Positions 44,062 to 54,179 of a stretch of 64,000 nucleotides of DNA are shown here, one piece after another. The notes beneath the pieces were generated by a model. The model ran no database searches. It was not told the origin of the DNA and saw nothing but the letters and a program-made list of their open reading frames with translations. Source of the DNA: Sceloporus undulatus (Eukaryota > Chordata > Lepidosauria > Squamata > Phrynosomatidae). The position numbers and the translations under genes were made by a program. Numbering within the stretch: position 1 is the stretch's first letter; every line of letters begins with the position of its first letter. Location of the stretch: positions 7,938,016 to 8,002,015 of the forward strand of contig NC_056526.1 of assembly GCF_019175285.1 (NCBI RefSeq). Direction: 5' to 3'.

Positions 44062-44395
44062 AGTGTTGGTTAGTTTGGCCCGGTACATACTGACCTTTTG
44101 CAGTATCATGGTGACGACTAGGGTTGCCTTGGGACAGCGCTTCCACACACCTCTCAACCCTAGCACGTGACATGGGCGTCACATGGGCGCCGCCATTGTT
44201 ACGGAAGTGCCGCTTACATAATGAGTGCTACTGTGGCGCACTTGTTACACTGCCACCGCAGCATAGAAAGAACCCACTTTTTACAAGTTCTTTTCCCCCG
44301 GTAGGAAGCCATGCGGTTTGGCAGCTGTGGCTTCCTTCCGGAGGAAAAACCGCCACCACCAGCCCGGACCTTCAAAGAGGTATGTACCAGGCCTT
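44062..44395. mobile_element. CpG-rich MITE, family C (copy 1)
   Basis: It contains CCCTAGCACGTGACATGGGC, CGCCGCCATTGTTACGG, AGAACCCACTTTTTACAAGT and GGTAGGAAGCCATGCGG. The same order occurs at 49225-49560. Ends GGCCCGGTACATACTG and AGGTATGTACCAGGCC are inverted. Confidence 0.7.
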
Positions 44396-44479
44396 TGTTT
44401 CTTTTTTAAATACATTATGTTGAATTGAAACCAAGAATATAAAAATATACAGCTCAGGCCCAGTCCAAGATATTTGAAG

Positions 44480-44650
44480 CTATGTATCTCTGAGCTCTAC
44501 GATCTTCAGGGTTGATCCTTCTCTCAGCCCCGCTATCTTCTCCTGCTTCCCCACTATTTGTATGTCTCTGGTTGTATTGTTCATTTTTCCGATTTGTAAA
44601 CTGCCTTGAGTCCCAATTTTGGAAGAAAGCCAGGAATGTGGTGGTGGTGG

Positions 44651-44687
<37 letters not shown>

Positions 44688-44690
44688 ACA
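44480..44690 (+). mobile_element. L2-like LINE 3' tail with (GAT)n
   Basis: TTTGTAAACTGCCTTGAGTC, AAGAAAGCCAGGAATG and a GGT/GAT microsatellite at about 44640-44688. Confidence 0.75.
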
Positions 44691-44692
44691 GA

Positions 44693-44980
44693 TCCAGCAT
44701 GGTCTAGTGATTTGAGTGTTGGACTACAACTCTGGAGTTTGCGTATGTTGTGTGCCTTCAAGTTTTCCGATTTATGGCGACCCTAAGGTGAACCTATCAT
44801 GGGGTTTTCTTGGCAAGATTTGTCCAGAGGAGGTTTGCCCTTGCCTTCTCCTGAGGCTGAGAGGTCACCCAGTAGTTTTCATGGCCAATCGGAGAATCAA
44901 ATCCTGGTCTCCAGAGTTGTAGTTCAGCACTCAAACCACCATGTAAGTCGGAAATGTCTTGAAGGCACACAACAATACTG
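44693..44980. mobile_element. Two family S SINEs, one inserted inside the other in opposite orientation
   Basis: A forward head (CCAGCATGGTCTAGTGATTT to about 44737) and a forward tail (TAAGTCGGAAATGTCTTGAA, 44943-44980) enclose a complete reverse copy at 44745-44937 (GTTGTGTGCCTTCAAGTTTT to GTTGTAGTTCAGCACTCAAA). The forward copy lost its middle or was partly replaced. Confidence 0.7.
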
Positions 44981-45067
44981 TAGTAACAACAACTACAACT
45001 GTTATTACTACGATTTTTCTCTTCCTTGCCTTGGCTTTGTCCCTTTTCACCTCCTGATCCATACTGG

Positions 45068-45296
45068 ACCTTAATGCCTTAAAGGCATCAGATCCTGTGT
45101 GATCTTGGAAATGAAGCAGGATCAACCATAGTTGGTATTTGGAGGGGAAACTGCCAACAAATCCCATGTACTGTAGGCTGTATTTCAGAAGAAGAAACTC
45201 AGGAAAACCATCTCTGAGTATTCCTTATCTAAGAAAACCATGAAGTTCATGGGGTCACCATAAATCAAGAGGCAGTTTGAAAGCACAAACACACAT
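45068..45296 (+). mobile_element. 5S-rRNA-derived SINE (5S-Sauria type)
   Basis: Head: CAGATCCTGTGTGATCTTGG, AAATGAAGCAGGATCAACCA, TAGTTGGTATTTGGAGGGGA. Tail: GTTCATGGGGTCACCATAAA, TCAAGAGGCAGTTTGAAAGC, ACAAACACACA, which is RTE-like. The most complete 5S SINE here. Confidence 0.85.
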
Positions 45297-46247
45297 GCTT
45301 CATATGCCTGGAATAGCCTCTGTGAGGGGACCATTTCTCCCCTTGTTGTTTTAAAATCTCAGTTGAAAACCTTCTTGTTTTCCAAAGCTTTTGGAGTTTT
45401 AGTTTAATATTGTTTCATCATCTTGTACATTTTGATTATGAGTTTTTTTGCCAGTTTGCTGTATTTTATACCTTATTGTTTTTCATATTATATCTGGATA
45501 ACATGTTTTAATACTGTATTATATGTGCATTGCTCCTTCCTTCCACTGTATGTGTGTATATAAATTTTACATTGCCATTAGCAGGGCTAGCTATTTTTTG
45601 TTTCTTATTTTACTGGTAAAGCACCATGTGCATTTATGGTAATAACATTAAAATTTGTGGAAACTAGGGAGAAGGTCTTCTTGGTGGCTGCTCTTGTTCT
45701 TTGGAAATCTCTCGCTATAGATACTAGGATGGCTCACTCTCTTTCTGCTAGGAAGCAGAAAATGTAATTATTTCGTCAGCTGGAGTTGCTCTATTGAAAA
45801 CTGAAGATGGGTTCTGCACCTTTATGGTTGTGTAGGGAAACGAATTTCAGCAGATGGCTTGTCATGAAAAAGGTAACAAGCAACACCTGCTGAAATTCCC
45901 ACTTCTACACAGTCACTAAAAGTAAAGGAGCCCTCTCTACTTTTTGCTCTCATATAGTCCTATCCATCAGGCTTTCAGGAACTGACTGTGATGGGTTTTT
46001 GACGGTGAGCTGCTTTGCTGATGTTTTATCGCTTTTCTTTTCATAAATTTTAAATCATTTAAGCGCTGTAGATTGATAGTTTTAAAAATAACATACTTAA
46101 CACACACACACACACATACACACTTATGGATGTTTTGTATGTTTTTAATTGGCACTGGTTTTAACAATTTGTAAGCTGCTTTGAGGCCTATTATTAGGGA
46201 AAAGGTGGGATATAAATGAATAAAATAGTAGCAGTAGTAACAATAAT
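45297..46247 (+). mobile_element. L2-like LINE 3' parts, two copies in tandem
   Basis: The first runs about 45297-45560 (GCCTGGAATAGCCTCTGTGA). The second starts near 45660 (GGAGAAGGTCTTCTTGGTGG) and ends with the L2 tail TTTGTAAGCTGCTTTGAGGC, GGTGGGATATAAATGAATAA. A (CA)n lies at about 46100-46122. Non-coding. Confidence 0.55.
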
Positions 46248-46254
46248 AATGCCG

Positions 46255-46557
46255 GCTGAGCCGCCCTTATCCAGAATTCTGAAATTCAAAATATTCCAAA
46301 ATAAACCTTTTTTTCATGGGTGGCTGAAACAGTGACACCTTTGCTTTTTGATGGTTCAGTGTACACAAACTTTGTTTTGTGCATAAAATTATTTTTAAAA
46401 TGTTGTGTTTAGGCTTGGGTCCCATCTCCAAGATATCTCATTGCATACATGCATGCAAATATAGTTCCTCCAAATTCCAAATAAATACATCTAGAATCCA
46501 AAATCCAAAACACCTCTGATGTCCCAAGCATTTCAGTTAATGGAACTCAACCTGTAA
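46255..46557. mobile_element. Tigger-like MITE, family T2
   Basis: It starts GCTGAGCCGCCCTTATCCAG and ends TTAATGGAACTCAACCTG. GGGTGGCTGAAACAGTGACA and ATCTCCAAGATATCTCATTG inside. Confidence 0.75.
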
Positions 46558-46724
46558 TACTGCTGGATAATACCAATGGTCTGCCTCCTGTAATAATAAA
46601 AGCCAGTGGGACTAACAGTTGAATTCTATTTTGATGTGGCCAGAGGACTGAAAAATGGGTCCTTTGAATGGATTTAGGGATGGCTTAGTGGGTGCTCCAT
46701 AGTACTGTCTTCTTCTAACCAGAT

Positions 46725-46842
46725 GTTGGGAAAGTTATTTTGCGATGTAGTTTTCAAAGTCCCTGAGCCATCATGGTCAATGTCTGGGGATTCTGGGAGC
46801 TCTAGTCCAAAAAATACATAGCTTTCCCAAGCTTTGCTTCTA
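46725..46842. mobile_element. hAT-like palindromic MITE remnant
   Basis: Left GGGAAAGTTATTTTGCGATG and right TACATAGCTTTCCCAAGCTT are inverted. Inner GAGCCATCATGGTCAATGTC and GATTCTGGGAGCTCTAGTCC. Confidence 0.6.
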
Positions 46843-48160
46843 ATAATGTGCTGCCACCTGCAAAGATGAGCTGCCTGAGGCAGCTGCCTCATTCTGCTCA
46901 ATGGGAGAATTGGCTCCAGATTAATCTAATTGAGTATCTTGTTTCTCTGCAACCAAATGCCTGGGGGGAAGGCCACACACATGGCTCAAAGGTTTTTCCA
47001 TGGGTTGCTCCTCACAACATGTATTCAGTGAAGCAGTTCAGTGTAGCAACCATGGCGAACTGCCACAATAGATTTCTCATGAATTCATTTAATCCCGTTT
47101 GAAGCTAGATCATCACATCTTGTGGTGGATAATAAATAAGAAAGTAAATGCTGCATTGCAAGATCAGCTACGGTAAATTACGCTTTGCATGCTGAAATAA
47201 ATTCCTCTCTGTCTTCTGCATCTCCTGACTATCAGTATACCAGTTACTCCAGGCTACCTGCAGTTCTCTTCATGCCTCCCTGGAATGAATGCCATTGAGC
47301 TCAGTAGGGCTTCCTCCTGAGTAGATTTACTTAGGAGAGCACTATGAGTGTGCTAGTATTTGGGATAATGTAGAGAAACAGCCTTCTCTTCTTTTCCCTC
47401 CAGTCTCCCCATTTTCTGGCTATCCATCTACTACTGTTTTCAGCCATAATGCAGGAATTGCTGCACTATGGTTTCTTTCTGTACTCCTCAGATAACAGAA
47501 CCAGGGGTTATGAGAAAAAAAAACCTCAGTCTGTGATTTCTCCCATGCCTGTGGCCCTGTCTGCATAGGAGAAATAAAACAGGGAGTCTGGATGACACAT
47601 GGCCCAAACAACAACAGCTAACTCTCTGTAGTTCCCAAAATTGTGGTTCAGAATTAAATAAAGTAAACAAACAATCCATACTTTGTGCAGCCACTACTTT
47701 TTTGGCAAGTCCCCCCTTCCACTGGGTTCAAATGAGCCTCTCGTTTTGTTGAATGCTACTTAACTCTTGAATCTTTTGTTCCAAACAAATTTTGTTTTTA
47801 CAAACTTGATGATGTTCAGGAAGCATTGCTTAAGCCTCTTTTGTGTTCTTCAAAGTACGTTTCTGTAGAGAGAAGCTCCTGGTTTTTTTTCATATTTTTC
47901 AAATTATTAAATTATTGATGCATCAATCAAAGTCCCCAAAGGTGGCCATGACACGCTGGTTGCAATGGCAGCATGATGACATACTAGATTATAAAACCAG
48001 AGGACGGTACATCAGGAGATCATTGTAACGGGCCATCTAAATCAATCTTTCATAATCAGATACTATGTCACATATTTAAAACCTTCCTGTTTGAAGCTTC
48101 TCCAAGAGAGACAGAAAAGATAAGTTGTTCACCAAGAGCCACTGTGAAAGGGATAAAACT
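46843..48160. other. Mostly non-repetitive intronic DNA
   Basis: No exon was recognised. AGCTACGGTAAATTACGCTTTG-like sequence near 47166 looks unlike the repeats and could be conserved, but nothing decisive is visible. Confidence 0.35.
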
Positions 48161-48163
48161 GTA

Positions 48164-48390
48164 CTGTGTGGTTTAGTGGTTCAAATGTTGGACTGTGACT
48201 CTGGAGACCAGGGTTAGATTTCAGGCTCGGCCATGAAGCCCACTGGGTGACCTTGGGCAGGTCACACACTCTCATCCTCAGGGGAAGGCAATGGCAAACC
48301 TCTTCTGAACAAATCTTGCCAAGAAAACCTTAGGGGTCTCCATAAGTCAGAAATGATTGGAAGGCACATAGCAACAACTACTACTAAACC
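48164..48390 (+). mobile_element. tRNA-derived MIR-like SINE (family S)
   Basis: Forward, near full length: TGTGGTTTAGTGGTTCAAAT, CACTGGGTGACCTTGGGCAG and tail CATAAGTCAGAAATGATTGG with AGCAACAACTACTA. Confidence 0.9.
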
Positions 48391-48960
48391 AGAAAGCCCA
48401 TTGATCTAACGTTATAAGACAGCCTCAAATTTTCCAAAAGAAGTCCCTTTTTCTCACAAAGAACAACCATCTGATGATTTATTTCTTCTGCAGCTTTTTC
48501 TACCGCTGAACAGTTCTTTTAGACCTACAAAACACATTCTAAGCTTGATTAAGTAGCATGCATTTTATGTATCCGTTCCAAAGATCCCTAGGAATTGTAA
48601 TTTTTGTGGCAGCCATCTAACTCCAAAATTCTCATGATGGTAAATAGAAGGTTGAAATTTTTTTGTTTACCTGTGTAAGGCTTACTTGACCTGGTTGTTT
48701 CATTTCACATGTGCATCTTGTTAATTTTGGTTAAAAGGTTTGCTGAAATGTATTGAACAGTTCTTCTTTCTTTTGTGGTGCGAGAACCTATCCCTGTTCT
48801 TTCCATGCTATTTTTGCCTGTGCTACCAAAGTTTCTGATAAAGAGGTAAAGAGGAATGGACCCACTTCGCTCACTGAAGTGTACCTATATTTGGACAAAT
48901 TTACATAGCTCAACTCTCCAGATTCTGTACCAGATCAGAAAATGGTTTGGGGAAACTTTT
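48391..48960. other. Intronic DNA, nothing recognised
   Basis: No recognisable exon, RNA gene or repeat was found. Confidence 0.45.
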
Positions 48961-48961
48961 T

Positions 48962-49191
48962 AGATAGCAATAGCAAGTGCATTTTTATACCGCTTATCAG
49001 TGCACTCGCTAAGCGGTTTACAAAGTGTAAGCTAATTGCTCCCAACAATCTGGGTACTCATTTTAGTGAACTACTCGGAAGGATGCAAGCCTGAGTCGAG
49101 CTTGAGCCCTTTTGCTGGTATTGAACTCGCAACCTTATGGTTTGTTAGTGAGTGGCTGCAGTACAGGCATTTAACCACTGCGCCACCAGAT
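48962..49191 (-). mobile_element. tRNA-derived SINE with L2-like tail (family R, copy 1)
   Basis: In reverse: tRNA-like head with A box (TGGCGCAGTGG) at 49181-49191 and B box (GGTTGCGAGTTCAATACC) near 49118-49136, and an L2-like tail (AGCGGTATAAAAATGCACTT) at the left. Near identical order to 53085-53322. Confidence 0.8.
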
Positions 49192-49224
49192 AATTTAGAC
49201 AATTTACTCTTCTGGGATTCATTG

Positions 49225-49562
49225 GCGCTATACGTACCGGCCGATAATGCGCCCCATCACGTGCTAGGGGTTGGCCGAGGGCGCACCACCCATATTGGCC
49301 TCACCCCTAGCACATGACAGGGGCGTCAAAATGGCAGCGCCCTGTACACACGGGCACCGCCATTTTGACATGACGGACGCTTAGCATCTGTATGTCCTGG
49401 TGCGTTTGTGATGCTGCAAGTGCACCACAATAAGAACCTGCTTTTTAAGGGTTCTTTTTGCTCCATAGGGAAGCCCTGCAGTTTGGAGGCTGCGATTTCC
49501 CCGTGGAGCAAACCAGGGCAGCAGGAGACCATCCTTTTTGGGCAGTCTGTATCCCGCCATAG
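49225..49562. mobile_element. CpG-rich MITE, family C (copy 2)
   Basis: It contains CCCCTAGCACATGACAGGGG, CGCCATTTTGACATGACGG, AAGAACCTGCTTTTTAAGGG and GGAAGCCCTGCAGTTTGGAG, in the same order as 44062-44395. Confidence 0.7.
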
Positions 49563-49607
49563 TGAGTTTTATACTTTAAAGAAAGAGGAAGGAAAGAATT
49601 TCATCTT

Positions 49608-49850
49608 AGAATCATAGAATTGTAGAGTTGGAAGAGACCACAAGGGCCATCCAGTCCAAGCCCCTGCCATACAGGAAATCTCAATCAAAGCATCCCAGAC
49701 AGATGGCCATCTAACCTCTGCTTAAAGACCTCCAAGGAAGGAGACTCCACTACACTCTGAGGAAGGAGTGTGTTCCACTGTCAAACAGCCCTTACTGTCA
49801 GGAAGTTCCTCCTAATGCTGAGGTGGAATCTCTTTTCCTGTATCTTTTTA
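49608..49850 (-). mobile_element. CR1 LINE 3' end
   Basis: Reverse: AGAATCATAGAATTGTAGAG, GGAAGAGACCACAAGGGCCA, GTGTGTTCCACTGTCAAACA and TCCTAATGCTGAGGTGGAAT. Low divergence. Confidence 0.9.
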
Positions 49851-50438
49851 AATCAAAGAGAATTAGTGAACGAAACATTGTAAAACTGGACACCAAGTGC
49901 TTCTAGTCTTGCAGGAAAAGATATTGCAGCATGAAGCGTTGCTTTCAAGGCTCAAGAAATAAACATGATATGAATGCTCCACAGCACTTGAGATGGCAGG
50001 CAACAGGAATTCATGCAAAGTCAGGAGCGAAGGTGGGGGGTGGGGAGGGTAAGGTTTTAAAATAGCTCCGTATTAGAGCGCATCTAATGGCACATGAAAG
50101 CAGCGCTGTAGTGCATTTCTTCTAGCCTACTTACTGCAGGCTTTGTTTTAACCAAAGGGAGTCACACTCACAGGTGTTTGAGGGTATGCACATGTGGGTG
50201 GTCTGATCTAAATCACAGTGGGGTAGAAACCAGATTAACTCTTTTTCTTGCCAATGTTTAACTTTTTTCACGAAACGTCATCCCCTGTAGCTATTTGCCC
50301 ATCCGCCTTGGCTGCTAGAAACGCCTGCTTGCCCAAAGCAAATAGGTCCTTCTGTTATTTTTTACACTGGGGGCAAGGGGACTGGCCACTCCTGCAATAG
50401 AAGCTCTCTTAGCTTCTACTTTTAGCTTTACTCTTGTT
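49851..50438. other. Non-repetitive intronic island
   Basis: Between two LINE fragments. The part 50220-50360 is unlike the repeats (CACGAAACGTCATCCCCTGT) and may be conserved non-coding DNA. No exon seen. Confidence 0.35.
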
Positions 50439-50439
50439 T

Positions 50440-50935
50440 ACTACCTTCGAGTTAACTTCAACTCATGGTGACCATCCTTAGCATTATTGTTTTTCCTAAT
50501 GAGTCATGCCTTCTCATGATGTGGCCAAAGTACAACAGCTTCAGTATAGTCACCTTGGCTTCCAGGAAGAGTTCAGGCTTGATCTGTTCAAGGACCCATT
50601 TGTTTGTCTTTTGGGCTGTCCACTGTATCCTCAGAACTCTTCTCCAGCACTGCACCTCAAATGAATTGATTTTCTTTCTGTCAGCTTTCTTCACTGTCCA
50701 GCTCTTGCACCCATACATGGTGATGGGGAATACCATGGCTTGGATGATCCTTACTTTCAGTGTTACATCTTTGCTTTTTATGATCTTCTCTAGTTCTTTC
50801 ATAGCTGCCCTTCTCAGTCCTTGTCTTTTTCTGATTTCTTGTCTACAATCACTGTTCTTATTGATGATTGATCCAAAGTGTGGGGAATCTTTGACTATTT
50901 CAATTTATTGAATTGATATATGTCCTCCATGGTAG
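50440..50935 (-). mobile_element. BovB/RTE LINE C-terminal fragment, 114-codon open frame
   Basis: Minus frame 50458-50802 reads VRIIQAMVFPITMYGCKSWT, VQCWRRVLRIQWTAQKTNKW and LKLLYFGHIMRRHDSLGKTI, homologous to the 31393 copy. Confidence 0.9.
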
Positions 50936-50984
50936 CTAAATCAGCCAAATTTTTCAGCCAAAATCTTCACAAGGGGAGGTCCAA

Positions 50985-51699
50985 GCTGTCTTGGAAAGAC
51001 TGTATCTCCCCATATGAGACTTCCTGGGCTCTGCGATCTTCAAGAAAGGTCCTTCTTTCAGCTCTATAGCCTTGTGTGACATGATGGGAAAGTGCTTTAA
51101 GGTCGTCTCAGTGGCTTCCCCTAAGCTTTGGAACTCGCTTCCCCAGGATGCTAGAAAGGGCCTCTCCTTGCTGTCCTTTTCCTGGCAGGCAAAGACTTTT
51201 AAAAAAATGTTCTGACTGACTTTTGTGAGCAGGAGGTTTTTAAAGGAAAAAGCATTTAAAAGTGTACCATACTGGTCAAAATGTACTTTAAATTTTTTAA
51301 AAATCATTTGAATGGTATGTTTTAAATTGTTTTTAGAGTTGTTAATACAGTCGTCTCTCCATATCCATGGATTCTGCATCCATGGATCCAACCAACCACA
51401 GTCTGAAAATATTCACACACACTCAAAAATCCAGACAGCAAACCTTGATTTTATATAAGGGACCCTTTTTATTACATCACTGTATATAATGGGACTTGAG
51501 CATCTACAGATTTTGGTATCCATGTCGGATCCTGGAAACAAATCACAGCAGATACTAAGTGCCTGTATACTAAGATACTATAGTTTGATTCTATTTTAAT
51601 GTGATTTTCTGTATATATATATTTTAAAAAAACCTTTATTGTACTTGTTTAATTTGTAAATAGCTTTAGTCCCACTTTTGGGGATGAATGGCAGGATGA

Positions 51700-51733
<34 letters not shown>

Positions 51734-51735
51734 GA
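50985..51735 (+). mobile_element. L2-like LINE 3' part split by a T1 MITE
   Basis: The left part has CTAAGCTTTGGAACTCGCTT (the L2 'WNSLP' region) and runs to 51347. The right part 51567-51735 has the tail TTGTAAATAGCTTTAGTCCC and a (GAT)n/(GGT)n run at about 51695-51735. Confidence 0.7.
51348..51565. mobile_element. Tigger-like MITE, family T1, inserted in L2
   Basis: It starts CAGTCGTCTCTCCATATCCA and ends GATACTAAGTGCCTG, with TA at each side (51346-51347 and 51566-51567). Confidence 0.85.
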
Positions 51736-51911
51736 TTAGGGTGTCAGTAGATTTGAGAACTGTCAGCCTCACCTCCTCTGCTAAACTTGAGCACTGCCTT
51801 TGGCTTTCCTTGGCTCATTCCTCAGCAAAAACAATGGTATTGCTATGAGTTATTTCATCGACATCTTTTCCGGATACTACAGAAGTAGGAAGTGCACTTA
51901 GCCAGGGGTAA

Positions 51912-52100
51912 ATCTTAACACTGTAGAAATAGCACATTATAGAAATAAGTGCTGTAGCTCTAACCTACAAGGTCTTTAGCCTTCTGTGGCAAAGAGTTCT
52001 GGTGCCTCACAAAACTACAAATCCCATGATTATGTAGGATGGAACCATGACAGTTCCAGTGGTGTCAAGCTCATAATGTCTACAGTGTAGATGCAGCCTA
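51912..52100. mobile_element. Palindromic MITE, family P (copy 7)
   Basis: AACACTGTAGAAATAGCACA faces TAATGTCTACAGTGTAGATG. Inner CAAAACTACAAATCCCATGA. The left arm is partly deleted. Confidence 0.75.
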
Positions 52101-53084
52101 GGACATTAGATGTCAACATGAACAAACAGCTGGCTGGGCAGCTCTTGCAGTAGCTACTGAGTATACCACTCAGTATCCATGTTTGTTGAAAGAAAACAGC
52201 TATGGTCCCAAGCTCTGTAATTGTCCTAGTGGAATCTGCCTTTCAACACCACAACTATACACAGCGGTAGCACTTATCTTTAATTTATCTGCTTTGTTCT
52301 TCACTGTTCAGTGATTGTAAGGCATTTGGGGACTATGGCACCAGATAGATGACCAACTCCTCCAGACAAGAATTGTCTCATTATAGACTAAATGGCCCAT
52401 GAGACCCCTTCCAACGCTATGAGTCGATGACTCAATGACTATCTCCATAAATGCTTTTGTTGCAGCATGATCTCTTGCCAGAAGAACTGCAAACATCTCC
52501 AGTAAACAAAATTTATGGCACAAGGGCTGACTGGCTTTTAATATCCGCCACAGTTAAAGTTGCAAAGGCTTTTTAATCTGAGCAACCTGCCAGGCCTAAG
52601 GACAGCAGGGGGGAAAGAAAAGTAAAAAGGAGTTTAATGAAGAGGCTGCTCTATGTCAACATTCAATTTACATCCCAGGCCTCTATCAACAGTAGACGTT
52701 GTAGGAGTTCAGGGTGGCTGAAAACAGTTTCATGCTTTTTAGGGGGAAGGGGATGAGGAACTGGCCTCATGTTAAGGTTTTTAACCCCCCCCCCCCCATA
52801 TAAATGTTCTGTTTTAATCTGTTTGAAACTGCGTTACATCTGCAGTAGGAGAAGGGCAGGATCTGAATCAAATAAAATTGAAAATAAATAAAAAGCAACC
52901 ACTTCTTTCTGACACACTTTGTCAGCCCTACATGCTTGAAGGGAAAGGGGTAAACTCACTCTATTGTTACACAACCATACCAGTGGTGGTTGTGGTGATT
53001 TTAAAGGGCCAATTGCCAGATCTAGTTCTCATTGGAAGTAGTTCCATACCCTCCAACTGCCCTGACTTGGCAAAGATAATCCCA
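52101..53084. other. Intronic DNA, nothing recognised
   Basis: A C homopolymer at about 52786-52797 follows AGGTTTTTAA. A LINE-tail-like (AAAT)n lies at about 52868-52892. No exon was found. Confidence 0.45.
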
Positions 53085-53322
53085 ATCAATCAATCAAGCT
53101 TCATTTATATATCACTTCATACCACCTAAGCAGTGTCTAAGTGGTTTACAATTGTAAGCTAGTTTGCCCCCAACAATCTGGGTACTCATTTTAGCGACCT
53201 CCTTGGAAGGATGCAAGCCTGAGTTGAGCTTGAGCCCTTTTCCTGGTCTTGAACTCGCAACCTTGTGGTTTTGAGTGAGTGACTGCACTACAAGCATTTA
53301 ATCACTGTGCCTTCAGGGCTCC
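53085..53322 (-). mobile_element. tRNA-derived SINE with L2-like tail (family R, copy 2)
   Basis: Reverse of the same tRNA-headed SINE as 48962-49191: CCCAACAATCTGGGTACTCA, GCAAGCCTGAGTTGAGCTTG and GAACTCGCAACCTTGTGG. Confidence 0.8.
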
Positions 53323-53329
53323 TCATGCT

Positions 53330-53640
53330 GTCCCACTTTTTCAGATGCTTAATCCTCTGCTGTTCCACTTTTTCAGATGCTTTTAAAATGTCCCAGTTTC
53401 TCTCTCCTCCTCTCACTTCCCTCTTTGTCCTCAACTTGCTTGAATTGCTGCAAAGTGAGTTCCAAGTGTGAAAGTAGTTTGCATTCAGTTAATTCAGTGG
53501 AGGCTGAGGAGAACTGAGCGTGGAGTCAATTCCTAGTAGGCTCCAGCAAAAGCAAACTGCAGTGGCCCCTCCTAACTTGCGTGTTAATCTTCATTAATAA
53601 CTTTTGTTATCTTGACTACACTCTGATGTTGCTTGGCTGC
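53330..53640 (+). repeat. Unclassified interspersed repeat, family X (copy 3)
   Basis: TTTGTCCTCAACTTGCTTGA, ATTGCTGCAAAGTGAGTTCC, TTTGCATTCAGTTAATTCAG and CAGCAAAAGCAAACTGCAG follow copy 1. The left end has a short tandem duplication (CCACTTTTTCAGATGCTT twice). Confidence 0.6.
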
Positions 53641-53949
53641 ATGTGTCCTGGTTTCCATCTGTGAAATGTTGGAAGGTATACAGGAGGCTTTAAGCATACA
53701 AATTAATGGTTTTGTCGTACTGATTTTAAGGTGACTTCTGTGCTGGGTTATACCAGTCTCATCCCTTTGTGGTCTCTCCTTGATGCATAGATTGAATAAA
53801 TCCCATATTCTATTTACTAAGACTCCTGTCAATATAAGTGCCATTTCTCCCAGCTGTCTTCTCCCTTCTAGCTAAACCTACCTAGTGCAGTTTTTGCTCA
53901 TTGACATTGCTTTCTAGAAAGTTCATTGTAATAATGACCACTTCTGTGT

Positions 53950-54000
53950 GACTGGTGTTCTTTCTTTTCTTTTCTTTTGTTTTCTTTCTTTCTTTTTATG
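53950..54000. repeat. TTTTC-rich pyrimidine tract
   Basis: A run of TTTCT/TTTTC units on the + strand, about 45 bases. Confidence 0.8.
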
Positions 54001-54179
54001 GCCTAGTGGTATTGAGAAAGTGCTTGGCAATTCCACGTGCCAGTACTGGGCACTTTGAATAAAGAAATCCTTCACCGTTTTCCATCTCCTGCAACTTCAC
54101 TATTTCCTCCTTCTTAGGGATGAATAGGAAACAATGCTTGTTTTGTGCAATTTTGAAGGAAAGTTTCAAAGTCAGCCAT

